Shown: piece after piece, positions 1 through 10,891 of the stretch
Numbering within the stretch: position 1 is the stretch's first letter
Layout: each line of letters starts with the position of its first letter
Source of the DNA: Larus michahellis
Taxonomy: Eukaryota > Chordata > Aves > Charadriiformes > Laridae
Length of the DNA: 64,000 nucleotides
Direction: 5' to 3'
Assembly: GCF_964199755.1 (NCBI RefSeq)
Contig: NC_133896.1
Location: forward strand, 90,628,215-90,692,214
Made by a program: the position numbers and the translations under genes
Notes under the pieces: model-generated
The model's database searches: none
Told to the model about the DNA's origin: nothing
What the model saw: the letters and a program-made list of their open reading frames with translations, nothing else

Positions 1-289
1 GGAGCAAGGCCTGGGGTCTGTCTCTCCTACCTGCCACTTCCACCCTGTCACGTTGACCACGATCCTGCTGTTGAACCTGCCCTTGCCCTGGGAAGACAAA
101 TGGCTGTCAGCCTTTGCCCAGCGTGAAGCAGGGGCCACTCTATGCTCCTGCCCAGGGCCAGGGCTCATCTCTGTGCCCAAACCTCTGCCCACTCAGGTCC
201 AGCCTGGGAAGTGACTGCTCTGCAGTAACTCACGTCACCAGGTTATAAGGCACAGATAGCTTTCCCAGAGACGGAGAGGTCATAATCCA
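1..289. other. Tail of the module that follows a B-type V gene
   Basis: This stretch matches 30,923-31,211 and 41,798-42,086, so the window opens inside a repeated unit whose B gene lies outside. On the - strand, positions 31-92 form an exon-like stretch ending GTGGCAG then GTAGGAG (splice-donor-like). It encodes part of the unrecognised antisense region described at 29,542. Nothing else is recognisable. Confidence 0.6.
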
Positions 290-625
290 TGTGGAGATTA
301 ATCCCGTAACCCCCCTGGGAACTAATCCCATAATCCTTTTTTGATTAATCCGATTATCTCAATGAAAAGAATTCTGTAATGCCATTGAGCAGTAATATCA
401 TAGCCCCCCTGAGGTTAGTCCCATCACCTCAGTGAGGATTAATCCTGTAATCCCAAATGGCATAAACTCTGAAATCCCATTTGGGATTATTCCCAAACCA
501 CACATGGGAATTAAGCAGGAAATTGCAATGCGATTATGCCCATAACTGGATTCTACTTATGTCCTAATCCCAGTGGGCAAGAATCCCATCATCCCCACCA
601 AGAGACAGAAGCCAGAAATAATCCC
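290..625. repeat. Degenerate TAATCC-rich repeat array, copy 1
   Basis: About 330 bp are built from loosely repeated 25-40 bp pieces carrying TAATCC or TAATCCC (for example ATTAATCCCGTAA, ACTAATCCCATAATCC, GATTAATCC), with around nine TAATCC occurrences. Base composition is far more AT-rich than the flanks. It looks like a decayed minisatellite. TAATCC is also the core site of K50 homeodomain proteins (OTX, PITX, GSC), but that reading is only a possibility. Copies lie at 31,212 and 42,087. Confidence 0.6.
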
Positions 626-2007
626 CAGAGAGAGACCATCCACATTTTACCCGAAGGAAGAATCACAGGGCTACAGATGGGGTGGGTGAGGATGCCTAAA
701 CCCATTTGTGCACTTTGGTATGGAAGATACGAGGGGTTAATTTTTGTGCCCACAGCCTCACTGGCATCCAGACTCCCAGCCCCACAGCCCCAGCCAAACC
801 GTGGATTTCATCTAAGGGGTTCCAGTGGACTCAGGAGAGAGCTCGCCAAGAGCACTTAAGTGTCCCAGGGCTTTTGAAGCAGAAGATGTACCTTTGCCCG
901 TTCCCGTCATCCTCTCCCCACGCCCGGACACCCAGAGCACTGGCTTTTTATTTGACTTGCTTGGATATTTCTGGAATGTGGATACACTAGTTATGGCTTC
1001 CCTGTGTCTCAAACTGGCCCTGCCCCAGCTCGAGTCCTCAACTTTGGGCCCAGCCCTGCTCTGAGAAGAGGGGAGAGTGAGGTCCTCGAGGAGACCTCCC
1101 TCTCCACCTACCTGGTCCTTCTGTGTCTATGGTCTGTATCCCCCACAACAGTTTCATTACTCTTTGCACATTCCCTAGAGACTCACCGCAGACCCCCCCA
1201 TCATTGCCCTGTGCTGGGAGCGTTTTCACCTGGGCTTGTTGGAGAGGCCTTGGCCCCATTTCATGACCCGATCCAGAGCTGTCGGCATGGTGGGAGAAAG
1301 GGGTAAGTTAGTTTGCTTCTCGGCATGAGGAGAATGTGAAATCTGGGTTCCCAGCACACGGGAAACTCTGAAGAGTAACACAGGGAACAAAGCAGGTGTC
1401 TCACCACCACCTCCCACCCCCAGCCCCAAGAGAGGACAGGGACCGCAGCTGCATGCTGGCTGCCCATGGCCACCTTTTTGTTCTGCCATTGTGCTGAAAG
1501 CTGTTGGACTCCACCCATGGAGGCTCTTGCCATGCAATGGTAAGGGTGGTAGATGGGGATGGAGGTGGAGGGGTATGGGTGTGGGGCTGTGTGTGCTCCC
1601 TGCTTCCCTAGGGCATGGGGGATCTTGACCTTTCCCCAGAACCACTCTCGGAATGACATGAACACACAGAGGCAGTCCCCAGGGATCCATGGAACCAAGA
1701 TTTGACTGTCCCTATGAGCATCAAGAACACTGGACATTTGGAAGTGGATGCGATCCGTGTGAGGGAAAGGAAGTCTCCTGTTTGACCAGAAATAACCCAC
1801 AAGGAGGAGGCAGGCATTAGATGTTACCTTGTTCTATGTCCTTGAGGGGGAATTCCTGAAGAGCTTCTTCCTACTACCCTCACCCCCAAATAATCATTCT
1901 CACGGGGAAGTTTCCTTGGCATGGTCATTGGATCTCTGCTCCTAGTCTAATGCCAAGGGTAGGTTTTTCTCCCTTCAGATCTCTCTTTGGAGGAGAAAGG
2001 TGCATTT
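626..2007. other. Unit spacer, no gene recognised
   Basis: Repeated almost unchanged at 31,548-32,925 and 42,423-43,800. Open frames occur on the - strand (about 1,226-1,817), but they shift between copies and resemble nothing I know. A few splice-like borders are present on the - strand, such as ACCAG then GTAGGT near 1,111. Confidence 0.4.
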
Positions 2008-2481
2008 CACAGAATCACAGAATCTTCAGAGTTGGAAGGGACCTCTAGAGATCATCTAGTCCAACTCCCCTGCTAGAGCAGGATTACCTAAAGCACATCC
2101 CTCAGGACTGCATCCAGGCGGGTCTTGAAAATCTCCAGAGAAGGGGACTCCACAACCTCCCTGGGCAGCCTGTTCCAGTGCTCTGTCACCCTCACCGTAA
2201 AGAAGTTTTTCCGTGTATTTGAACGGAACTTCCTATGTTCTAGCTTGTGCCCATTGCCCCTTGTCCGGTCACTGGGAACCATTGAAAAGAGCCTGGCTCC
2301 GTCCTCCTTAAACCCACACTTTAGGTGCTTGTAAACATTAATCAGGTCCCTCCTCAATCTTCTCTTCTCCAGGCTAAAGAGTCCCAGCTCTTTCAGCCTG
2401 TCCTCATAAGGGAGGTGCTCCAGTCCCATAATCATCTTGGTTGCCCTTCGCTGGACTCGCTCCAGTAGTTCCCTGGAGCAA
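2008..2481 (-). mobile_element. CR1 LINE 3' fragment, copy 1
   Basis: The plus strand begins with CACAGAATCACAGAAT followed by the GTTGGAAGGGACCTCTAGAG block, the reverse complement of a CR1 3' end with its octamer tail. The - strand encodes the C-terminal end of CR1 reverse transcriptase ([39 protein letters not shown]). It is truncated at its 5' side near 2,481, as is usual for CR1. The same insertion is at 32,926 and 43,801. Confidence 0.92.
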
Positions 2482-3306
2482 CTCCTCTCTGTCAAGCTAC
2501 AAGCCACGCCACGAGCGTTATGTGAGCAGCCTGCTCGGTGCCTGGGGCCATGGCATGGACAGCATAGGGCTGAGCAGAGACAACACCACACCGTGGCTTG
2601 TGGGGTCAGGGCCTGTGAAGTTCCAGGGCGTCTGGAATGGCGTGTCAGCTGTGGGACAGCGAAGCAGAACCCGTGCCCCATATCTCTGTGTCCTTTGCGT
2701 AATACTTCTTTTCTGGAGATCTCAGCTGATGCCAAAGGAAGAAAGGGAAAACCCCCAGCATCCCCCCTGCCCTGCCTCAAACCCAGGCTCCCATCCAGCC
2801 CCATCATGTGTCTGTGATTGCACGCATAATCACACACACACACACACACACAGCAAGACATCTGTGCAGGATTCGTACCACCCATTGCTGTGTGTGAGTG
2901 TTCTCTCCCACTGATCCCAGCCAGCCATCTCCTTTCTCACATTTCAGGTGCTCTCCCACTGCCTTGCCCACCCCCAGTGTCATGCCTATCTTTCTTCCTC
3001 AGCATTTCCTCCACACACGTCTCTGTGCCTGTGCTGCCTGTGCTGCCACCATGGGCAGATTTCCATCGCTGACTGCTCCTTTCTTCTGATTTCCTCCCCC
3101 TTTCAAATATTGACATTTGCTGTCAGCTATTTCTCCTGGTCTTTCACAGACAGATGAGAAACTTGCCCATAGCTTTTAAACCCATCCCATCTCTTACCCC
3201 TGCTAGATTTTGTGGGTTTTTTTTCATCCCCTTCCTCCTCACACCATTTCACCTTCTGCCTAGACTCCCCCTACTTTTTTCTTTTGTTTTTCTTTTGTCC
3301 CGGCAG
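2482..3306. other. Upstream region of V pseudogene P1
   Basis: It holds an 11-unit CA microsatellite (2,831-2,852) and, at 2,916-2,928, a relic of the promoter block seen before all V genes (CCCAGCCAGCCAT, with the CCAAT core lost). An ATG in good context at 3,050 (GCCACCATGG) opens only about 12 codons and has no splice donor where the functional families have GTAAGT. I see no usable leader exon. Confidence 0.5.
2831..2852. repeat. CA microsatellite
   Basis: Eleven uninterrupted CA units. The paralogous sites in the other two units (about 33,751 and 44,626) are shorter and interrupted by GACACAT, so this tract has changed length since duplication. Confidence 0.95.
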
Positions 3307-3606
3307 TGTGGGCCCTTCAACAGCCTCCTGATGCAGTCATCCGAGAGGGAGGAGCTGTGACTCTCAGCTGTTTCCAGATGGGAACCACATGCCCCTACAT
3401 GCCATGGTAGGAGTAGGCTCAAAGAAAGGATGCCATACTGCAGCTGGTACCATACTGCAGCGTGTGGAGTGGAAAGGGAAAAGGCAGAGTTTGAGGACGA
3501 GTTTCAGAATGTCTTCAAGAGTTGTGGGAGTATGCGACATTGCGTGTCCTTTTCAATAGATTTTGCCTCAGTGAATGATTCTGGCACATATGACTGCGCT
3601 AGGATA
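3307..3606 (+). pseudogene. TCR beta V pseudogene P1
   Basis: A V exon follows a TTGTCCCGGCAG acceptor. Framework 1 is clear (WALQQPPDAVIREGGAVTLSC), and framework 3 ends FASVNDSGTYDCA with the second cysteine. Two in-frame TAG codons (3,408-3,410 and 3,414-3,416) directly follow the conserved tryptophan, and a frameshift lies near 3,490, so the domain cannot be made. The exon is 300 nt rather than 294. By sequence it is closer to family B (AILQLV, EDEFQN). No leader exon is visible. The same lesions occur at 34,229 and 45,104, so it was dead before the units multiplied. Confidence 0.88.
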
Positions 3607-3644
3607 CACCTTGATTCAGATGCTGAGGCAGCTGAGCACAAATC
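3607..3644 (+). other. Decayed recombination signal of P1
   Basis: The heptamer position reads CACCTTG (two mismatches to CACAGTG). After 22 bp comes GCACAAATC at the nonamer position. Spacing matches the functional genes, but heptamer bases 4 and 5 are altered. Confidence 0.7.
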
Positions 3645-4526
3645 TCTCTGTACGTGCAGCCTTCTCTCTGTTTCTATAGACAGCAGGGTAGACAGTGATG
3701 AGACGGGGTTACTTCCCAAGGCAGATGAGAGTCTGAATGTCTGGGATGTGCGTCAGGTATTGTCTCTGTGGAGAAGGTAGGACCTTGCAGGGTGCTCAAG
3801 GCCAGCTGCGCTTCCTGCAAGCACCCAGAACCACTGGAAAAGCTGAGGACGGTTTGTGGAGGGAAAGAACCTCTAGATGTGCATGAGGCAGGGAAACAGA
3901 GCTGATGCTGGGGGGAAAGATGGAATGCACCTCATCAGAGACACACTGAATTTCTGTGCTGCCTCTGTTTGTGCTGATATTGCCAGTACATCATCTGTGC
4001 ATCATCATGAGGAAAATGTTAGCAATCTTCGAGAGGCAGACAACGATCCCCACTTTTCTAGAGGCAAACGGGAGGAAAACTTCAACGTTAAGCATATGAG
4101 AGACTCCAGAGAGACCTACACACTCTATTCAGCTCGGGCTGTCTTTCTCCGTACCGTGCAGCTGTGTCATACCTGCAGAGCTGTAGCATGCCCATGCATG
4201 AAGCCCTTCCCAGTAACGCAGACTGCAGTCTCCCAAGCACAAAGCCAGGTGGCCCCAAGAATGAGGTGTCTCAGAAGTCTGATATATCAGGGTAAAGTCT
4301 CCCACTTATAGACATACGCCCACAGAATGAATAGACCCCTGTGTGCGCTCAGAGTCCAGAGATCTGTTCACACCAGCTGTCTGGGGACAGGCTTGCTCAC
4401 TAATGACATTATTGCTCCTCTGGCAGATTTTATCTTTCCTTCTCTGTCACTTTTTTTTCTTTGCTCTTTTTGGCCCTTTTTTTTTTGATCTTATGAGGTT
4501 TTGCTCCCTTCTTCTGCATGAGGTGG
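3645..4526. other. Spacer between P1 and the A1 module
   Basis: No gene recognised. It contains long T runs near 4,450-4,490. The copies at 34,567 and 45,442 carry about 35 extra bp (around 34,928-34,970) missing here. Short open frames on both strands are not maintained between copies. Confidence 0.4.
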
Positions 4527-5477
4527 GAGTACCACCAGGGATCCTAGCCCATTGCCATTTCTTCTCTTTGCCTGTCACCAGGTAGAGCTCCAGGCACAGG
4601 CTCCGACAGTTCCTACGAGGAGGGAAAGGTGCTGCCAGCAGCGCTGGGCATGGTGGAGACCTCTGTCATTTGTTGCCTGGGTTCCTTTCACTCTTGCCAC
4701 TCTCCCAGCTGCGCATCCCTGCGCCGAGATTGCCCCATTCAGGAGAGGCCATGTGGCTGTCCCCCTGGGCAGAGACACCCGAGGGCGCTGTGGGGAGGAC
4801 GGCAGTGGCTGGAGTCCCCTGAGCCTGTGAGCAGAGCAGTAGAGCGGTGTCACTGGTGGAGCAGGAGTGAATGAAATCGCACTGTACAGCTGCAGCACCA
4901 GGCTGAGACAACCAAGGGTCCCCAGCTGGGTCCCAGGTCCCAGGGAGAAATCACCTCTGGAGGAAGCTGGGCTACTGCCTGTCAGCAAGGAAAGTGAATG
5001 GAGAAGCCACCCTAGCCCCATTCCTCAGCGCCTCTTCTCCCTCATGCCTCCCCATTTGGGCCACACTCTTCAAAGGCATTTACCTTCCTCTCCTACTCCT
5101 CTCCCCAGCTCTGATGGGCCAGGGCTGGAGGGAGCCCTGCACACAACCACCTCCACCCCCACACAGAGTGACCCCCCACATACATTTAAAAAAAGAATAA
5201 GCCATGGCTGGGGGGAGAGAGGGAAAATGCCTGGGGAAATGCAAGGGACCTCTGTGTGTATCCTGCATAGCTCATGTCTCCAGCTCTCGAGGTTTCCAGA
5301 AGCAGAAGGGGAACTCTCAGCATTTTTCTGCCTTGCACGCACTCAGACTCCCATGCAACCTCCGCACGGTCCTCTCCATGCAACCCCCCTTCTCCTCTCC
5401 GCATGCACACACCCACCGCCCCCCATCTCTGCAGGGTTTATAGTTTCCTGTGATTGTGTGTGTCCTTCCCCACTGTT
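4527..5477. other. A-upstream module, copy 1
   Basis: This block precedes A1, A3, A5, A6 and the end of the window (4,527; 22,436; 35,487; 46,362; 63,470), starting sharply at GGAGTACCACCAGGGATCC. Frames stay open on both strands for 80-150 codons, which probably reflects recent duplication and high GC. I could not convincingly align it to a V exon or another gene. Confidence 0.4.
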
Positions 5478-5490
5478 CCCAGCCAGCCAA
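5478..5490 (+). promoter_or_regulatory. Shared V promoter block with CCAAT, A1
   Basis: CCCAGCCAGCCAA followed by TCC, giving a CCAAT box, lies 137 bp before the A1 start codon. The same block precedes every A, B and P gene at a similar distance. Confidence 0.5.
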
Positions 5491-5627
5491 TCCTTTCTCA
5501 CCTTTCATGTCCTGCCCAACCCCAGTATGTCTAATATATCTCACCCTCCTCACCCAGGGCTTCCTCTTCCCATGTCTCTGGGCAGCTACAAAAGGCAGGT
5601 CCCTGAAAGGACAGGGGCTTTTCCCGC

Positions 5628-6377
5628 ATGGCTCCCTGCTGGTTCTTTGTGGCCATGCTGGCCCCTATGGGTAAGTGATCTCAACTCACCCCTGAGCACC
5701 TACAGCGATTCCACTGCTGCTGTCCCAGCTGCATCCCCGCTTGCTGGCAGAGCTCCATTCCCCAAAGCTCCCAGTGCTGAGGACGGGCACTGAATGCCGT
5801 GAGCAGGAATCCCTGAATCTTCTGCAAGGGCTGTCTATTTTTTCTTCTGTGCTCAGCCCCCACATGGTTCATGTTTTAGACACAAACTGCCCAGGAATGT
5901 TTCTTGCCTCTTGGAGAGAGATTGGAAACTCCCCTGCTGATGGGAAGAGCTGTCCCATCCCTGCCACTGCTCCTTAATCTGTCCTGTTCCTTCCCACCCT
6001 CTTCTTTACAAACCCACAGTGCCCAGTTAAAGCTTTTCCATGTTTTCCTCTTCCTCAGTGATGTTCCTCCTTTTCCCTTCCAGTGCTGGCTCTGGAACAG
6101 TCCCCAGACACAGTGATACGACAAGGCCAGTCCGTGAGTCTGAGCTGTTCCAAGAAGAAATCCACCAGCACATATGTGTTCTGGTACAAGCTTCCTTTGG
6201 GGAAGGACTCCAGGATGATCCTGTTGGTTTCTGCATTAGTAGGTGGTAAAGCAGATGTGGAGGAGGATCTCCGCAGCCGTTTGAAGAGCAGTGGGATACA
6301 AGGAGACGCGATGACCATCTCGATCGAGCATGCCTTTCTGAATGACTCTGGCACATATTACTGTGCTGAGCGTGAAA
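5628..6377 (+). CDS. TCR beta V segment A1
   Basis: Germline variable segment for the receptor beta chain. Exon 1 (5,628-5,670) encodes leader MAPCWFFVAMLAPM and ends in a GTAAGT donor. Exon 2 (6,084-6,377) follows TTCCCTTCCAG and begins LALEQSPDTVIRQGQSVSL. It has the first cysteine (SLSC), CDR1 around KSTSTYVF, the conserved Trp in FWYK, and LNDSGTYYC with the second cysteine, ending CAERE. The frame is open from leader to heptamer, so it is predicted functional. It forms a head-to-tail pair with A2, offset by 2,167 bp. TRB is inferred from linked trypsinogen genes; the V exon alone could not exclude another TCR locus. Confidence 0.9.
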
Positions 6378-6415
6378 CACAGTGGGTAGGCTGCTGAGGG
6401 AGCTGAGCGCAAACC
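6378..6415 (+). other. Recombination signal of A1
   Basis: Consensus heptamer CACAGTG abuts the V exon. A 22-bp spacer leads to GCGCAAACC (6 of 9 to ACAAAAACC); with a 23-bp spacer the nonamer would be CGCAAACCT. This is the long-spacer class expected for TRBV. Confidence 0.88.
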
Positions 6416-7644
6416 TGCTCCTGCACAAAGGGGACCTGCTTTCCTCCTTGTCAGAGCTGCACAAGGCGGTATGATCCCTTTCCACTCCTTACCTCCTCTG
6501 CTTCCTAGCCTGCCCTTCATCCTCTTCTCAGACTCTGTGAATTTATTCGTCCTGCTTTCTCTCCATGCCACCCCACTCCTCCTTGCCTCTCTCTCCGTTT
6601 AGCTCTCATTTCCATTATAGCCACTTCCCTCAACGCTTCTTCCCCTCTCTGCCTCCCTTTCTCTCCCCACCTTCTTCTTTCTCTCTCTCCTCAATCTGCA
6701 CTCTGCAGACCTCCTCTCATTTAACTCCAGGCAGCCCTGGAGTTCATCATTCTCACTGTCACACAGAAAGGATGTTTGCATGAGAGGTTCTTGGTGCGCC
6801 TTTAGATAAACACAAGGCCGGGCATGTGGCGTAAGAGCTGTTAACCTAGCGGGAGCTGCCCACGTCCTGCTCCGTTACAACGACCTGCCTGAGGTTATCC
6901 TGTGGCTAGGGAGGAAAGAAGGCTGTGGAAAGAAGGCTGGGAAAAGCAGCCAGGAAAGCGGGTCCTGGCCTGCCTTTTTCCTGCCCCTCCTGGTCCCAGG
7001 ATGAAAGGTGTTCTGGGTAGGGATAGCATGGGGCAGCTGAGACCTCCATGCCTCTCTGTCCTTTGTGATGTCCTGGAACATTCCCAACTCTGCTGCAGAG
7101 AGTAAGAGAAACAAAGTGCAGTGGGATTCATAGTTCCCTGCAGGAGAGCAGCGGGAAGCTGCAGGTACAGTTTTGCTCTTCAGAGAACGGGATGGGGGAA
7201 GAGTTTCACTGCAAAGCCCATGAGAGCCCTCAGCAGGCAGAATGCTTGGGCTGTTGTGGTGTCTTTCCTGGTCCTGCCTCCCACTGATATTAATTGCTGT
7301 GCTCAGAGTACCGCAGAGAGAAAAAGCAGCCTCACACAGTCAGGGGAAAAAGTAATAAAAAGAGGAAAGAGCTATGGCTGGGGGAGAGAGGGAAAATGCC
7401 TGGGGAAGTGCAAGGGACCTGTGTGTGTCCTGCATAGCTCATGTCTCCAGCTCTCGAGGTTTTCAGAAGCAGGAGGGGAAGTCTCAGCATTTCTCTGCCT
7501 TGCACGCACTCAGACTCCCATGCAACCTCAGCATGGTCCTCTCCATGCAAACCCCCTTCTCCCCTCCCCACGCACACACCCACCGCCCCCCATCTCTGCA
7601 GGGTTTATAGTTTCCTGTGATTGTGTGTGTCCTTCCCCACTGTT
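6416..7644. other. A1-A2 spacer with pyrimidine tract
   Basis: Positions about 6,640-6,695 are almost pure C/T, and the wider 6,480-6,720 is strongly pyrimidine-rich. The tract follows every A gene. From about 6,890 the sequence (a second upstream block, ending AGCTATGGCTGGGGGAG) differs from the A1 upstream module and recurs only before A4. Confidence 0.5.
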
Positions 7645-7657
7645 CCCAGCCAGCCAA
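7645..7657 (+). promoter_or_regulatory. Shared V promoter block with CCAAT, A2
   Basis: CCCAGCCAGCCAA then TCC, 137 bp upstream of the A2 start codon. Confidence 0.5.
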
Positions 7658-7794
7658 TCCTTTCTCACCTTTCATGTCCTGCCCAACCCCAATATGTCTA
7701 ATATGTCTCACCCTCCTCACCCAGGGCTTCCTCTTCCCATGTCTCTGGGCAGCTACAAAAGGCAGGTCCCTGAAAGGACAGGGGCTTTTCCCGC

Positions 7795-8540
7795 ATGGCT
7801 CCCTGCTGGTTCTTTGTGGCCATGCTGGCCCCTATGGGTAAGTGATCTCAACTCACCCCTGAGCACCTACAGCGATTCCACTGCTGCTGTCCCAGCTGCA
7901 TCCCCGCTTGCTGGCAGAGCTCCATTCCCCAAAGCTCCCAGTGCTGAGGATGGGCACTGAATGCCGTGGGCAGGAATCCCTGAATCTCCTGCAAGGGCTG
8001 TCTATTTCTTCTTCTGTGCTCAGCCCCCACATGGTTCATGTTTTGGACACAAACTGCCCAGGAATGTTTCTTGCCGCTTGGAGAGAGATTGGAAACTCCC
8101 CTGCTGATGGGAAGAGCTGTCCCATCCCTTCCACTGCTCCTTAATCTGTCCTGTTCCTTCCCACCCTCTTCTCTACAAACCCACAGTGCCCAGTTAAAGC
8201 TTTTCCATTTTTTCTCATCCTCAATGCTCTTCCTTTTCCCTTCCAGTGCTGGCTCTGGAACAGTCCCCAGACACAGTGATACGACAAGGCCAGTCCGTGA
8301 GTCTGAGCTGTTCCAAGAAGAAATCCGACAGCACTGCTATATACTGGTACAAGGTTCCTTTGGGGAGGGACTCCAGGCTGATCCCGGTGGTCTCTGCATT
8401 AGTAGGTGGTAAAGCAGATGTGGAGGAGGATCTCCGCAGCCGTTTGAAGAGCAGTGGGATACAAGGAGACGCGATGACCATCTCGATCGAGCATGCCTTT
8501 CTGAATGACTCTGGCACGTATTACTGTGCTGAGCGTGAAA
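7795..8540 (+). CDS. TCR beta V segment A2
   Basis: Leader exon 7,795-7,837 is identical in sequence to A1. V exon is 8,247-8,540 (294 nt). Both cysteines and Trp (IYWYK) are present and the frame is open to the heptamer. It differs from A1 mainly in CDR1 (KSDSTAIY instead of KSTSTYVF) and before CDR2 (LIPVVSALVGG). CDR1 is identical to A4, matching the idea that A1-A2 and A3-A4 are copies of one pair. Predicted functional. Confidence 0.9.
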
Positions 8541-8578
8541 CACAGTGGGTAGGCTGCTGAGGGAGCTGAGCGCAAACC
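8541..8578 (+). other. Recombination signal of A2
   Basis: CACAGTG, 22-bp spacer, GCGCAAACC; same as A1. Confidence 0.88.
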
Positions 8579-10728
8579 TGCTCCTGCACAAAGGGGACCT
8601 GCTTTCCTCCTTGTCAGAGCTGCACAAGGCGGGATGATCCCTTTCCACTCATGACCTCCTCTGCTTCCTAGCCTGCCCTTCATCCTCTTCTCAGACTCTG
8701 TGAATTTATTCGTCCTGCTTTCTCTCCATGCCACCCCACTCCTCCTTGCCACTCTCTCCGTTTAGCTCTCATTTCCATTATAGCCACTTCCCTCAACGCT
8801 TCTTCCCCTCTCTGCCTCCCTTTCTCTCCCCACCTTCTTCTTTCTCTCTCTCCTCAATCTGCACTCTGCAGAGCTCCTCTCATTTAACTCCAGGCAGCCC
8901 TGGAGTTCATCATTCTCACCGTCACACAGAAAGGATGTTTGCATGAGAGGTTCTTGGTGCACCTTTAGATAAAGACAAGGCCGGGCACGTGCCGTAAGAG
9001 CCGGTACTGAGCGGGAGCTGCCCACGTCCTGCTCCGTTACAATGACCTGCCTGAGGTTATCCTGTGGCCAGGGGGAATGTGCAGCACAGCAGAGGCCTGA
9101 AGGCCATGTTGCAGGTGCAGCACAGCACAGGCGGGCGCGTGCTCGGGTTCACTGTTTTGTGCATCACTGACTCCTCCATCTACAGTGGTCTCTGGGTCAG
9201 GATCACTGCCTTCCACCCCCTGATCCTCACACAGTTTACCTTTCCCAAGGATATATCTAAATTCCAGATTACGTTAGCAAGCTGTGCAGCTAACAGAAGG
9301 TTTCCTGATGGGTTAGAGTGGTATCTCTGTCTTAACACACACCAGTGCGCAGCACAGGCCATCATGGGGCTCTCCAGCAGGTTCCCACAGTGCAGCTTCC
9401 CATGCTGACAGACGGGCTTCTCCAGCCCTAAGCACAAGGCCCAAGAGAGCAGGCGTGCCCCGTTTGACATCTCTAACTCCTCGCATCCCATGTGCCCTGC
9501 AGGGCTCCCAATGCCCTGCCCTGCCGCCTGCGCACCCCAGGGAACACCATGGGAAATGGAGACCCTTCCCATGGACACATCAAGCCCAGCCTCCTCTCAG
9601 CTGGAGTGCTGGGGGTATTGTGGGGTATTGTGGGGTTTCTTCCTGTTGCCTGCACAGTTTAGCCCACCCTCTTGGTTCTTTTCTCCCTTTTCTTTTGAGG
9701 AAGCTGGGGTCATTCCTGAATCTGCTACAGGCATTTTTGTGGCAATGAATGCAGTGGGATACACTCGGACCTGGAACAGAGGGAGTGGGAGCTGCTGGCA
9801 TTGCTGCACCCTTCTGCATGGACACAGGGGTACATCTTCTCTGCAAAGCCCATGACAGCCTTGAGCAGCCAGATCCCTTGCTCTCTTGTATGGGCTGTCC
9901 ATACACTGCCGTGCATTGCTGGGCCCACAGCATGGCAGAGACGTGCAGAAGCTCTGTCAGGCCTCTGACACACAGAGAGGGTGTCAGTGTGGACACACTG
10001 TGAGCCTCACTTCCTGCCAGCAGTGATTTCTCACAGCATTGGGCTGGTGAACAGGCCATGCCCCATGTAGAGAAGAAGACAGGATTTTCTCCAGCTCTGC
10101 CCATCCTCGTCCTGCTGCTCCTTTGCAGAATGCTCCAGAAAAGAGAGTGTCATCTCTTCTCTGGCATGGAGAAGGTAAGTCTGTACCAGCCTATCCCACG
10201 GTGAATAGCCTTCTCCTCACAAACTGCTCTGGGGTGCGGTCTCCCAAGAGGCAGTCCCAGAGCAGAGCCAAAGGCAGCCTTTTCTCTCCTTGAGATGTCC
10301 CTTTGGAGGAAGAGAGGAACAGTTACAGAACTCCTCTCTGGCATACTACAGTAGACAGCAGGGTGAGAGGTCAGCAGCCTTTCCCATACCTGGGCAACAT
10401 GACGAGCAGCACTGGGAGAAGCAGAGAAGATTCCACGTTGCAGCTTGCGGGCTGGGAGCCTGAGTGTGAGGCTGCTGGAGAGAAGACTCAGCTGAGGGGC
10501 ACACAACAAACATGCATCCCTACGCTCTCTTTCTCTTCCCTTCGTTTGGTGCCTCCTTGTGCACCCCTGTGCCGTGCACGCACTCAGGCTGCCACACAGC
10601 CCCATCCTGCTCCTGTGATCACCCCTGTCCCCCACCTCTGCCTATACACACACACAGACACAGCAGGAAGTGCGTGGAGCAGGGTGGATGCACCTCATGC
10701 CTGCATGCAGGTGTCATTCCCCGCTGTT
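8579..10728. other. A2-B1 spacer
   Basis: Contains the pyrimidine tract (about 8,800-8,860) and then a block shared by all A-to-B intervals. A short duplicated GGGGTATTGT lies near 9,610. A stretch near 9,835 resembles 7,205 in the A1-A2 spacer (CTGCAAAGCCCATGA), hinting that the A and B upstream regions share ancestry. A donor-like GGAGAAGGTAAG at 10,170 does not belong to an exon I can identify. Confidence 0.4.
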
Positions 10729-10741
10729 CCCAGCCAGCCAA
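10729..10741 (+). promoter_or_regulatory. Shared V promoter block, B1
   Basis: CCCAGCCAGCCAA then CTG, 150 bp before the B1 start codon. The block matches family A, but CCAAT has become CCAAC. Confidence 0.45.
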
Positions 10742-10891
10742 CTGCCTCCTCACACTTCAGGCTCTCTCTCACCGCCCTGCCCACCCGCAGAGAGACACGT
10801 GTCTCTTCCTCTCCCAGCCTCTCGTCTTGGCACGTCTCTGTGCCTGTGCTGCCACACCGGGCAGGGTGCTGGAAGGAGGTGGCCTTTCCCC

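Noticed and set aside
1226-1817. Long - strand frames in the unit spacer as genes
   Set aside because: Frame lengths change between the three near-identical copies, and there is no recognisable domain or codon pattern.
2088-2885. 265-codon - strand frame as an independent protein
   Set aside because: Its C-terminal half is CR1 reverse transcriptase and the N-terminal half is read-through into the CA repeat flank.
4527-4930. A-upstream module as a further V exon (LQAQAPTVPTRRERC)
   Set aside because: No second cysteine, no conserved Trp in register, no heptamer-nonamer downstream.
9150-9200. D-segment-like signals (CACTGTTTTGTG ... TACAGTG) in the A-B spacer
   Set aside because: Heptamers and nonamers do not line up with 12/23 spacing and the enclosed bases do not resemble a TRBD core. 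It recurs in spacers only because they are duplicated.
10080-10180. Membrane-segment-like peptide (PILVLLLLCRMLQK) resembling a TCR constant-region tail
   Set aside because: No immunoglobulin constant domain or connecting exons nearby; the sequence varies between copies without frame constraint.
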